Source of the DNA: Roseburia sp. 831b
GTDB taxonomy: Bacteria > Bacillota > Clostridia > Lachnospirales > Lachnospiraceae
DNA: 64,000 nucleotides
Reading direction: 5' to 3'
Assembly (NCBI RefSeq): GCF_001940165.2
Contig: NZ_CP135163.1
Location: forward strand, 178,775 to 242,774
In this document: in pieces, positions 15,117-23,071 of the stretch
Numbering within the stretch: the stretch's first letter is position 1
Layout: each line of letters begins with the position of its first letter
Program-made: the position numbers and the translations under genes
The notes under the pieces: generated by a model
The model's input: only the letters and a program-made list of their open reading frames with translations
Database searches by the model: none
Told to the model about the DNA's origin: nothing

Positions 15117-16117
15117 CCGCGTCCCCCTTGCTTTCTTAACATCATCACAATGACAACCGGAACTAAAAGAACCGCTGTGACAGAGCTGATACTTACCTCC
15201 GTCGGCGCAAACAGTGTTCTTGCAATTCCGTCACAGAAAAGTGTCACCACTGCTCCACCAAAAAAACTGCCCGGAATTAACACCAATGGTTTTGCTGTTC
15301 CCATCGCCATTTTCACAAGATGCGGCACCGCAATTCCCACAAACGAAATCGGTCCTGCAAATGCAGTCACACATGCAGACAGAAAACTGGATAATAAAAT
15401 CAGTGCAATACGGAGTGCCAGGATATTGACCCCCATGTTTCTTGCATAATTTTCTCCCATCTGGAATGCTCCGATTGGTTTTGACAAGAAAAGTGTAACT
15501 ACAAATGTAATTGTAATAATCACCGTAATCATACCCACATTGGACCAGTTCATTCCAGAAAAACTGCCCTGCGACCAGTTGTGAAGATTTACAATATTGG
15601 AATCGTCCGCAAACGTCACACAAAGATCCGTAATCGCGGAGCAGATATAACCAATCATAATTCCGCAGACAATTAAAAGCGACATTTTGTGAACCCGCAG
15701 GGAAATCAGAAGAACAAATCCCATTGCGAGCATCGCTCCTATAAAAGCTGCCACGACCATTCCAAAAGAGCTGATGGTAATCCCTTTTCCAAGCAGATAA
15801 ATCATCGTGAGTGCCACCGTAAGTTTTGCCCCGGAAGAGATACCAAGTACATACGGACCTGCAATCGGATTTCCAAAAAAAGTCTGTAACAAAAATCCGG
15901 AAATCGAAAGCGCCCCGCCTAAAAATATGGCAGATAGGATTCTCGGCAAACGGATATCCCAGATAATATGATATGCCATACTCTGTGTATCCTGTTTGCA
16001 TATGACCGCCATAAAATCTTCCCTTGAAATCGCAATACTGCCGTAACAGACATTCCATACGAATAAGCCAATCAGCAATATCAAAATTGTCCCAAATGAA
16101 ATTACATACCTCTTCAC
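15113..16117 (-). CDS. btuC: FecCD-family ABC permease (corrinoid importer)
   Basis: 334 residues with about ten TM helices. FecCD-family blocks are visible: RLPRILSAIFLGGALSISG, FGNPIAGPYVLGISSGAK and the C-terminal GPISFVGIAVPHLVK, the loop that contacts the ATPase. It starts 6 nt after the binding-protein stop and overlaps the ATPase start. It forms the membrane channel of a BtuCD-like importer. The assignment to corrinoids comes from the operon's cobalamin riboswitch and the CbiK-like gene. Confidence 0.88.
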   Translation of the reverse strand: MKRYVISFGTILILLIGLFVWNVCYGSIAISREDFMAVICKQDTQSMAYHIIWDIRLPRILSAIFLGGALSISGFLLQTFFGNPIAGPYVLGISSGAKLTVALTMIYLLGKGITISSFGMVVAAFIGAMLAMGFVLLISLRVHKMSLLIVCGIMIGYICSAITDLCVTFADDSNIVNLHNWSQGSFSGMNWSNVGMITVIITITFVVTLFLSKPIGAFQMGENYARNMGVNILALRIALILLSSFLSACVTAFAGPISFVGIAVPHLVKMAMGTAKPLVLIPGSFFGGAVVTLFCDGIARTLFAPTEVSISSVTAVLLVPVVIVMMLRKQGGRG

Positions 16118-16123
16118 GCTTCA

Positions 16124-17269
16124 TTACCTCAATTTCTTTAGATAATTAAAGTTCTCAGATTCCTGATTTGTAAAAACCTGATGTAAATCTTCCATAAAAT
16201 CTCCAATTGCAGTCGATCTTTGGAAAAAGTTCTGGCTGGTGCAATAAACGTTTCCATCCTGCACTGCCTTAAAATCTGCAAACAATGCATTTTTTGCAAT
16301 AAGCTCATCAATGCTGCCAATTTCGCCATCAATCGTGCTATTGTAAATCAAAATATCTGCATCCTTTGCTCCGGCATAGAAATCTTCCATCTGGATGTTC
16401 ATGGTCGAGAGTGCGTTTTCATCCTCTCCGGTCAACTGAGCCGGCACATAAGTTCCACCTGCAAGTGCAATCATCTGAGCCACATAATCACCGGATTTTC
16501 GAACGCTGATTGCACCGTTTCCGGTCACATAGAAAAAGGCTACTGTTTTCTTGCAATCCGCATTTTCCATAATCGGTTCTATCTTCTCTAGTGCCAAGTC
16601 ATAATAATCGGCCGCTTCCTCTTCTTTCCCAAACAAAACACCATATAACTTAATCCACTCTAACCTTCCAAGTGGATGGCTCTCATAACTGGAACGCTCC
16701 ACCAATACCGGAATGCCAAGTTCTTCTAACTTCTCTTTTACCTCTGGATTATGATAAATCATGGTATTTTCGATTGCGAGGTTACAGCCCTCACTTAGAA
16801 TCAGCTCATAATCTGGCGCACTGTATTTTCCAGCGTAAAGAAGTTCTCCATTTTGCATTGCTTCTACCGCTTCGTCAATGTACCAGCCATCTTCTTTTGT
16901 ACCGGACAAACGGATATCGGAAACCGCGCCAATCTGTCTGATTAGATCCATGACGGATGTGGAAACCAGGTAAGTCTTATCTAACGGCTGCTGTAATACC
17001 GTGACATCCTCCGGTAAGTTAGACGGAACTTCTTTCTTTTCCGGGACAAGCAAAAAACGACCGCCATCCACGATCGTAATCATTTTGTAGTCCCCATATT
17101 CGTCTACGCTATATTGTGTGGCATAACTTAACTCCATCGTTCCTGTCTTAGAAAGGGAATTAAAATCCACTTTTTCTTCTGCTGTCTCCTTATCCTTAGC
17201 GCCACAGGCACTAAGGATAAAGAGCATACAGAGTAATAAACCTAAAAGAATCCTCTTTTGCTTTTTCAT
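16124..17269 (-). CDS. btuF: ABC transporter substrate-binding lipoprotein (BtuF-like)
   Basis: 381 residues with a lipoprotein signal (LLLCMLFILSACGAK, lipobox LSAC). The mature part has the two-lobed class-III binding protein layout: VLQQPLDKTYLVSTSVMDLI, LILSEGCNLAIENTM, LGIPVLVERSSYESHPLGRLEWI and the long helix linker. The block 'ESHPLGRLEWIK' is typical of vitamin B12/iron-complex binding proteins. It is cell-surface anchored and delivers substrate to the FecCD permease encoded downstream. It lies 3 nt after the CbiK-like gene. Confidence 0.88.
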   Translation of the reverse strand: MKKQKRILLGLLLCMLFILSACGAKDKETAEEKVDFNSLSKTGTMELSYATQYSVDEYGDYKMITIVDGGRFLLVPEKKEVPSNLPEDVTVLQQPLDKTYLVSTSVMDLIRQIGAVSDIRLSGTKEDGWYIDEAVEAMQNGELLYAGKYSAPDYELILSEGCNLAIENTMIYHNPEVKEKLEELGIPVLVERSSYESHPLGRLEWIKLYGVLFGKEEEAADYYDLALEKIEPIMENADCKKTVAFFYVTGNGAISVRKSGDYVAQMIALAGGTYVPAQLTGEDENALSTMNIQMEDFYAGAKDADILIYNSTIDGEIGSIDELIAKNALFADFKAVQDGNVYCTSQNFFQRSTAIGDFMEDLHQVFTNQESENFNYLKKLR

Positions 17270-17272
17270 AAA

Positions 17273-19201
17273 CTATTTTACCAATTTAAAATTCAATGTG
17301 TAATCTACTTCATGTGGTTTGCTCATGGCAGTTGTATCTCCAACCACCTCAAGATCTGTATCAAGTGCAGCTACCGGAATTGTAAAAGTAGAATTGCCAC
17401 CTTCGTTTTCATTTAAGATTTTTTCACCATCTACAAGCATGTAATCATAGTTTTTGCTGCTCCATACGATTGTAGCAGAAATCTTTCCGTCTGTCACTTT
17501 GATTTTTGCAGGAGATTCTACGGTTGCTTTTCCGCTTCCACCTTCTAACGTTACCTCTGCTTCGTATTCACCATCTGCTAAATCAGAAGATTCACCTTCT
17601 TTTACAGGGTTTGAAACAGAAACTTTATGATCGTACCATTTTCCTTTTGTTCCGATGATAGCAAGATCAAATTCTTCTCCTAATGCTTCTACCGGAATGT
17701 CAAATCCGTAAACTTCTTCTGTTGTTCCATCGCTATATGTAACGGTATCTGTAGTTGGATTTAATAATTTTGCGCCATCTTTCTGTGCATCGTCTGCGGT
17801 TCCAACAAAAAGATTTACAACATTTTTAGATGGTAAGCTGATATGTACGGTCATCTCACCATTTTTTACAGTAAGAGTTCCTTTTCCATCGTTTGCTTCA
17901 TTTACATGAAACATTGTGCTGTCAGTATCAAAATCAACGGTGTAAGTTCCGTCTGCAACTTCATTTGTGATGGCGCTTGCTGTACCTTTTGCAAGGTTTT
18001 CGCTGGATGCTAATGCATCTGCTGTGTGTTCTACATATAACTGCTGGATTGCTGGGATTCTTCCAAGACCTGCAATCTGGGTATCTACGCTGTCAAATGC
18101 ACCGGATGCTTCAAACTGGCTCTTCCAGGAATCTTCGTCGTCACCAGCCATATCGTTGTTCGCATGGTCACCGGCAACTACCATCAATGGACGAAGAACT
18201 ACTTTTTTGTAACCTGCTTCTTTTATTTTTTCAATGACAACGTCACATGCAGTATCTTCTGGTTCACCCTCAACGGTACCGATAAAGGTGTTGGTATATC
18301 CTAATGTATCCATCTGTGTCTGCATCTGGTCATAGGTTACATTTGCTGTGTGGGAAGTTCCATGTCCCATAAATACAAAAGCGGTTCCGTCTTCTGCTGC
18401 AGCTTCTACGCTATCAAAACCTGCTGTCTTAGCAGCTTCCTCTGCAACTGCTTTTGCAACTGCTTCTTTATCTGCGTTGATTACAGTTGCATCATCGCCA
18501 ACTTTACCAAGAAGTGGTTCTGCAACTCTTACTGTCTCAAATTTATCTGCATATTTTTCAACAGCTTCCATCAATTCATCATATTCAGCACCATGCATTA
18601 AGTGTGTTGGCTGAACAACAAGGTTCTTTACCCCATTTGCAACTGCACGGTCTAATGCCTGATCCATGTTATCGATTTTCTCATCATCACGTGCCTGAAC
18701 ATGGTTAATGATAATCTGTGCTGTAAAAGCTCTTCTTACAGACCAGTCTGGGTTTGCTTCCTGTAATGCTTTCTCAATTCCACCGATATCTGTTGCACGG
18801 CTGTCATTGAAGGAAGTACCAAAGCTTACAACCAAAAGTTCATTTTCTCCGATTTCATCCTCATTTAAAGAATCATCTTTGGATGCATCTCCCGTATCTC
18901 TTCCAAAGTAATCTGGGTCAGCGTTTTCGCCGGATACTAATTCTTTCTGTGCATCGGTCAAAGCATCCCAGGCTGCTTTTGCGGCTGCACACTGCTCATC
19001 TGTGTCATCTGTTCTTTCCTGCACATAAATTGCATCTATCAAAGCTGCTACTTCATCTGCCTTTGCCTGGTCGTCTACAACTTCTTCTGTAGCTTCTGTC
19101 TGAACGTCTTCGGTTACGGTTTCTTTTTTGTTTCCACATCCTGTAAAGGCTGTGACGGTCATCATGCATGCAAGCAATACCGCTAATGTTTTCTTTTTCA
19201 T
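17273..19201 (-). CDS. Surface lipoprotein with CbiK-type cobaltochelatase domain and two C-terminal repeats
   Basis: 642 residues from ATG 19201 (AAGGAG upstream). It has a lipoprotein signal (VTAFTGCGNK) and an acidic linker. A CbiK-like chelatase domain (~130-410) follows: LLVVSFGTSFNDSRA, QPTHLMHGAEYDEL, FVFMGHGTSHTANV and RPLMVVAGDHANNDM, with the histidines used in metal binding. Two related beta-rich repeats of ~110 residues end the protein (DGTYTVDFDTDS..., DGEYEAEVTLEG...). Classical CbiK is cytoplasmic or periplasmic and inserts Co2+ into sirohydrochlorin. Here it is tethered outside the cell with a BtuFCD-like importer and a cobalamin riboswitch. Function could be corrinoid/tetrapyrrole scavenging or metal insertion. 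The repeats may bind ligand or cell wall. Confidence 0.85.
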   Translation of the reverse strand: MKKKTLAVLLACMMTVTAFTGCGNKKETVTEDVQTEATEEVVDDQAKADEVAALIDAIYVQERTDDTDEQCAAAKAAWDALTDAQKELVSGENADPDYFGRDTGDASKDDSLNEDEIGENELLVVSFGTSFNDSRATDIGGIEKALQEANPDWSVRRAFTAQIIINHVQARDDEKIDNMDQALDRAVANGVKNLVVQPTHLMHGAEYDELMEAVEKYADKFETVRVAEPLLGKVGDDATVINADKEAVAKAVAEEAAKTAGFDSVEAAAEDGTAFVFMGHGTSHTANVTYDQMQTQMDTLGYTNTFIGTVEGEPEDTACDVVIEKIKEAGYKKVVLRPLMVVAGDHANNDMAGDDEDSWKSQFEASGAFDSVDTQIAGLGRIPAIQQLYVEHTADALASSENLAKGTASAITNEVADGTYTVDFDTDSTMFHVNEANDGKGTLTVKNGEMTVHISLPSKNVVNLFVGTADDAQKDGAKLLNPTTDTVTYSDGTTEEVYGFDIPVEALGEEFDLAIIGTKGKWYDHKVSVSNPVKEGESSDLADGEYEAEVTLEGGSGKATVESPAKIKVTDGKISATIVWSSKNYDYMLVDGEKILNENEGGNSTFTIPVAALDTDLEVVGDTTAMSKPHEVDYTLNFKLVK

Positions 19202-19288
19202 ATTTTTCTCCTTCTTTTTGCATTCCATATCGATCATTTTCTATTACCGATACATCTTTCATAAGAAAAAGTACACAGAACAAAAAGT

Positions 19289-19595
19289 CGAGTGCCAAAA
19301 GACGGCTTGCAAATTCGCTGCTGGCAAATTGTACAAAGGCAAGCCTCTTTTTGTGACTTTGCGGGAACATTAGAAAATCTTAGTATGCCCTAAAATACCC
19401 AGTGATGTTCTGCCACGGATGGCAGAACAAGGCTTCACGAGCCATGGATGGCTCGTTGAATGCCGTTCACGTCACTCCAAAATAATCTGCATCAGGCATA
19501 CTTAGAATTTTCTTATGTTCACTCATCGGAACAAAATCGACTTGGCATTGTACAATTTGCCAGCAAGAAAACTGTAAGCTGCCTTTTGACACCCG
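19289..19595. repeat. 307-bp imperfect inverted repeat with internal hairpins (MITE-like)
   Basis: Arms of about 125 nt (19289-19415 and 19466-19595) are imperfect inverse copies; the best block is CTGGCAAATTGTACAA against TTGTACAATTTGCCAG. The loop holds two further hairpins, TTCTGCC..GGCAGAAC and CGAGCCATGGATGGCTCG. It lies in the 5' leader between the riboswitch terminator and the CbiK-like gene. No transposase is encoded. It looks like a non-autonomous element or dispersed repeat. Confidence 0.7.
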
Positions 19596-19606
19596 AATCT
19601 TATAAA

Positions 19607-19640
19607 TCAAAAAACTCCGTCCTGTAATCAGAACGGAGTA
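19607..19640 (-). terminator. Intrinsic terminator of the cobalamin riboswitch
   Basis: On the minus strand ACTCCGTTCTG pairs with CAGGACGGAGT and is followed by a run of T (19608-19613 on the plus strand is AAAAAA). It lies about 90 nt after the B12 box, the position expected for a transcription-terminating expression platform. Confidence 0.8.
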
Positions 19641-19730
19641 AAAGACCATACAAAAGTAATGCAGAACCATAATCCTGCATACTTAGACAGTACGATCAAT
19701 TACTCGTGATCTAGAATTTCTTCTTGTACC

Positions 19731-19925
19731 AAATAACTGGCAGGTTTCCTGGCTGAAAGATCATCATACAGCTATTCCCTTCCCAATGTAACTACATCAG
19801 TGGTTGAAACTTCTTAATAGCTGCACTCCCTAATCACAGTGACGAGTTCGTACAGGATTCACACCTGTTTCCCTTTTAACCCTCATGAAAAAACTTCTTC
19901 CATGCTGGCACCAATTACTTTTCTA
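19731..19925 (-). ncRNA. Cobalamin riboswitch
   Basis: The minus strand contains the B12 box AGCCAGGAAACCTGCC (19754-19739) at its 3' end. Upstream are segments typical of the aptamer: ATTGGTGCCAGCATGG near the 5' end, GGGAAACAGGTGTGAATCCTG, and GTCACTGTGATTAGGGAGTG. An intrinsic terminator follows. It should repress the downstream CbiK-like/BtuFCD operon when adenosyl- or other cobalamin is abundant. Confidence 0.93.
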
Positions 19926-19938
19926 TGAAATTGCTACC

Positions 19939-19967
19939 ATACTATCATATTTTACAAATGTTGACAA
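19939..19967 (-). promoter_or_regulatory. Promoter of the riboswitch operon
   Basis: TTGTCA (19967-19962) and TAGTAT (19944-19939) on the minus strand are 17 nt apart. The -10 lies just upstream of the aptamer, so transcription would start at the 5' edge of the riboswitch. Confidence 0.65.
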
Positions 19968-20004
19968 CAGGTTTCTTCATCTTTCTGTTCCTAACTTGAA
20001 CCAT

Positions 20005-20541
20005 TTATCTTCTCAATGCATAAACTGGTTTAAACTCTGTTTCCGTTAACTCATAATCAACAGAGGACCTTGGCTCCCCTATCTGATTCACCCAGGAATC
20101 CTTATGGATTGTTACTTTTCGAAAACCCAATAATTCATAGACATGTTGTGCACGTGTGTTTTCCAAATCTGTATCTAGTATGATTTTTTGAAAGCCCATA
20201 GAAAACAGTTCTTTCAAAAACAGGCTTAATATGCACCTTTCCAGTCCTTTTTCCTGATAGCTAAACTCACATATTTTTATCCCAATCTCTGCCGTACGCT
20301 CCCCACGATTGTAAAAGCTCATTTCTCCAATCGGGTGCGCATCATATTCTATGATAAGTCTTCTTTGGGTTGTGTCAGAATCATTCGCTATCTGCTTTTC
20401 AATTTTTGCAGCACTTGTACCAAGACCATTCGGGAAACCTGCATGTGCCATTACGGCACCGTCATTCCACCATTTTTCAAGTAATGGACAATCTTCCTTT
20501 CTGGCATTTCGAATAGATAAATTTTCATATTTTATCTGCAT
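20005..20541 (-). CDS. GNAT-family N-acetyltransferase
   Basis: 178 residues from ATG 20541; AGAGG is 8 nt upstream, and the longer frame runs through a palindromic repeat. It matches the RimJ/RimL-like GNAT fold: LSIRNARKEDCPLLEKWW at the start, IGEMSFYNRGERTAEIGIKI (beta4) and QKIILDTDLENTRAQHVYELLGF, the region around the acetyl-CoA pyrophosphate site and C-terminal beta-bulge. Substrate unknown. It stands alone between the riboswitch region and the palindromic elements. Confidence 0.85.
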   Translation of the reverse strand: MQIKYENLSIRNARKEDCPLLEKWWNDGAVMAHAGFPNGLGTSAAKIEKQIANDSDTTQRRLIIEYDAHPIGEMSFYNRGERTAEIGIKICEFSYQEKGLERCILSLFLKELFSMGFQKIILDTDLENTRAQHVYELLGFRKVTIHKDSWVNQIGEPRSSVDYELTETEFKPVYALRR

Positions 20542-20563
20542 ATCGTTTTCCTCTCTTGTCATT

Positions 20564-20790
20564 GGGGCGTAGGAATCATCTAAGTACACCTGGCGCCCAT
20601 TTTGTGCTAATTTTTCTTGATTTTCATGACAGAATGGGCGCCACACACCACATTTCTTCTCCTACGCCCCGGTTCTCTTAAGCTAGCGGGGCGTCAGAGG
20701 GATTTCACATTTTTCTACGCCCATTTCGTCAAAAATTATCGTGAAAAACACGCCATAATGGGCGTATGGCGTTATTTTACATGGCTGACG
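20564..20790. repeat. Two adjacent nested palindromic elements
   Basis: First element: outer arms GGGGCGTAGGAA (20564) and TTCTCCTACGCCCC (ending 20670), inner arms TGGCGCCCATTTTGT and ACAGAATGGGCGCCA. Second element to about 20790: GGGGCGTCAG...CTGACGCCCA outside, TACGCCCATTTCGT... ATAATGGGCGTA inside. Both share the GGGGCGT end and an inner GCCCATT. The second overlaps the 3' end of the histidine phosphatase gene. They resemble small mobile palindromic repeats or tandem terminator-like cruciforms. Confidence 0.65.
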
Positions 20791-21353
20791 CCCAATCTAA
20801 TGTCCTGGACTTCATCTTTTTCAAATTCTATGATAAAGTAATCCGTCGGATTGATCGTTCCATTTAAAATCACATGCTGATTCCAGGTAATCTTTCTTGC
20901 TTTCGTTTTGGCATCGCTTACCTCTATTTCGCAGTAATTAAGCAAATAGGAACACATTTCTGTCGCATGTGAAACAACCAAAACACTTTCTCCCTCGTTC
21001 ATCTTTTCAAGAATGGAATCTATTGTTGCTTTCATTCTTACTTTTACTTCGTTTAGAGATTCTCCACCTTTATTTCGAAAATTATGGTCAGAATACTGTT
21101 TGCACCAAAAATCTTCGCTTGCATCACCAATTATTCTCTCATGGAGTTCGTTTACAACTTCAACCTGATCCGTCATAAGTTTTGCCGTCTCTAACGCTCT
21201 CTTATATGGAGAGCAAAAACAATGAGCAATATTATGAAACTGGTCTTTTTTCGACAGGATAAGCTTTTTGCCTTCTTCCGATAATGGCAGCTGCTCGGTT
21301 GGCAGGTTCCGTCTTTCTAGAATCGAATGCCTCATCAAATATATCTTTTTCAT
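20772..21353 (-). CDS. Histidine phosphatase superfamily protein
   Basis: 193 residues. It begins KKIYLMRHSILERRN with the catalytic RHx motif (RHS instead of the usual RHG). It continues with LPLSEEGKKLI, CFCSPYKRALETAKLM (second arginine) and VLVVSHATEMCSYLL (second histidine). This is the branch-1 phosphoglycerate mutase-like fold. The likely role is a small-molecule phosphatase; substrate not readable. The last codons lie in a palindromic repeat, so the C-terminus may have been altered by it. Confidence 0.85.
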   Translation of the reverse strand: MKKIYLMRHSILERRNLPTEQLPLSEEGKKLILSKKDQFHNIAHCFCSPYKRALETAKLMTDQVEVVNELHERIIGDASEDFWCKQYSDHNFRNKGGESLNEVKVRMKATIDSILEKMNEGESVLVVSHATEMCSYLLNYCEIEVSDAKTKARKITWNQHVILNGTINPTDYFIIEFEKDEVQDIRLGVSHVK

Positions 21354-21397
21354 GTCTGCGCCTCATATTTATAAAAATCTGTTTTTACTTTTATTCA

Positions 21398-22438
21398 CTA
21401 CTTGTATTCCTTTAGAAGTTTTTCCCAGTCGGTATTTTCTTTCATATAGGAAAACATTTCTTCGTCTTGAAATCCTTCTACTAACTCTTTTTTCAGCTTA
21501 TCTGTCATGGATTTATTCGGACTGCCAAACTTCATATGCCGAAAAAGACTTGACTTTCTAAAATCATATAACGTATCTACATTGTTTAGTAGCTGTTCGA
21601 CAATATGGTAAGTTCCATCTACATCTTTTTTGGTACACATCACATCCAGCATGGCGGAAACCTCATTGTATTTTCCCATCTCAAAGGTATGTGCAACCTC
21701 TCCCATCTTTTCTGCCAGGGATTCCGCCCGATCAAAATCCTTCTCTTCTAACGCAGCTCTCATTAAAAAAGCCAGGGTAAGATTTATCGTCTGATACTCC
21801 TGGTACAAAATTTTTTCAAACACTTCGTAGGCTTTTTCCGTATCACCTTGCTCTTTATAGAGTCTTGCCTCGTTTATTTTTTTGTTAGCATCATGTTCTG
21901 AAAAATACGATAGATATTCCTTGGCTTTATCATATTCCTTTTTTCTTAAATAAAAACTAAATAATGAATCCGCCGCATGACGTTTTATCTCTTCATTTGC
22001 ATCCTGTAACGCAATCTCATACCACGCATTAATCTGATTATCATATTTTTCTGCCTCGGCAACACCATTCATCCCTCTTCTGGAATCAAGCACAACCGCC
22101 ATTTGCCAGATTAACATATTACAATTCGGATATTCTTTTATTTTATCCATCGCCCAGGCAAATGCATTTTCGTATTCTTCGATTTCAAGCATGGCATCTA
22201 ACCGGTGTATCAATTCGTCAATTTCCACCGCACTGAGTTCCTCGTGAAATGACATAAGCGTATCCAGCGAAATATGAAGAAGTCTTGCAATCGGTGCTAA
22301 CAGCTCGATATCTGGATTAGAACTTCCTTTCTCCCACTTGTTCACGGCCGGGGTAGTCACCCCTAACCGATTTGCCATCTCTTTTTGCGTCAAGCCCACT
22401 TCTATTCTATATTTTCTGATAACCTGTCCTATCTTCAT
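21398..22438 (-). CDS. XRE-family regulator with TPR-like C-terminal domain
   Basis: 346 residues. The N-terminal helix-turn-helix (KIGQVIRKYRIEVGLTQKEM... VTTPAVNKWEKGSS) is followed by ~270 residues of helical repeats (LYKEQGDTEKAYEVFEKIL; FDRAESLAEKMGEV). This is the layout of stand-alone XRE-TPR regulators that respond to a ligand or metabolic state. No co-oriented target gene is adjacent; it is followed by the histidine phosphatase 44 nt downstream, which may be in the same transcript. Confidence 0.88.
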   Translation of the reverse strand: MKIGQVIRKYRIEVGLTQKEMANRLGVTTPAVNKWEKGSSNPDIELLAPIARLLHISLDTLMSFHEELSAVEIDELIHRLDAMLEIEEYENAFAWAMDKIKEYPNCNMLIWQMAVVLDSRRGMNGVAEAEKYDNQINAWYEIALQDANEEIKRHAADSLFSFYLRKKEYDKAKEYLSYFSEHDANKKINEARLYKEQGDTEKAYEVFEKILYQEYQTINLTLAFLMRAALEEKDFDRAESLAEKMGEVAHTFEMGKYNEVSAMLDVMCTKKDVDGTYHIVEQLLNNVDTLYDFRKSSLFRHMKFGSPNKSMTDKLKKELVEGFQDEEMFSYMKENTDWEKLLKEYK

Positions 22439-22576
22439 ATGCTACCTCGCTTTCCTGGCAGATTCGAATCTATCTAAAATAATAACAGGATTCAAAGCTT
22501 TCGGCAATTGAATCGTTGTTAATCAATACTATATTTTTTTAACTGCTGAGAAATTACATCCAATGTAAAAAATAAC

Positions 22577-23030
22577 GCCTGAATTTATGCACTTTTCTAT
22601 TACATAGCATATTGCCTGATTTTACTCGCTTTTCCCGTTACCTAACACATTTCCTGTTTTTACTTGCTTTTCCCAGTACCTAATACATGGCCTGCTTCTA
22701 TTCACTTTGTCCTGTAATGTTAGAGTATTCAGATGCCATTACCTAACACATAACCTGGTTCTATTCGCCTTGTCCCGTGATGTTAAAGTATTCACAGACC
22801 GTGGTTCTATTCACCCTGTCCGGCGCCTTGACAGTTATGTCCTATGGTAGTAGGATGATATTATAGTTAGTTTGCACTAACCGCATATTATAAAAAACGA
22901 AGTACATATTAACTGGTGCCTGATACAACACATTTGCCACATAATACTTGATGTCTGGCACTTTAAACTTACCATGTATTACTTGATGTCTGGTGCTTCA
23001 AACTTGCTATCTGGCATCTGATGTCCTATA
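22577..23030. repeat. Degenerate tandem repeats (unit ~38 bp, then ~45 bp)
   Basis: From 22577 to about 22825 a unit of the form CCTG-TTTTAYT-GCTTTTCCC-TACCTAACACAT is repeated four to five times with drift and insertions. From about 22920 to 23030 a second family repeats ACTTGATGTCTGG followed by CTT-AAACTT. No ORF is present in 22439-23071. This is noncoding, repeat-rich DNA next to the IS110 element. Confidence 0.6.
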
Positions 23031-23071
23031 CCTTTTTATCAGATATAACTTAATTTTTACAGGGAGAATCT

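Noticed and set aside
15231..16124. 297-aa frame overlapping the FecCD permease on the same strand
   Set aside because: The permease frame has clear family motifs; this is the -1 frame shadow with low-complexity aromatic composition.
19467..19670. 67-aa ORF in the riboswitch leader
   Set aside because: It spans the intrinsic terminator and one arm of the inverted repeat, so translation is not credible.
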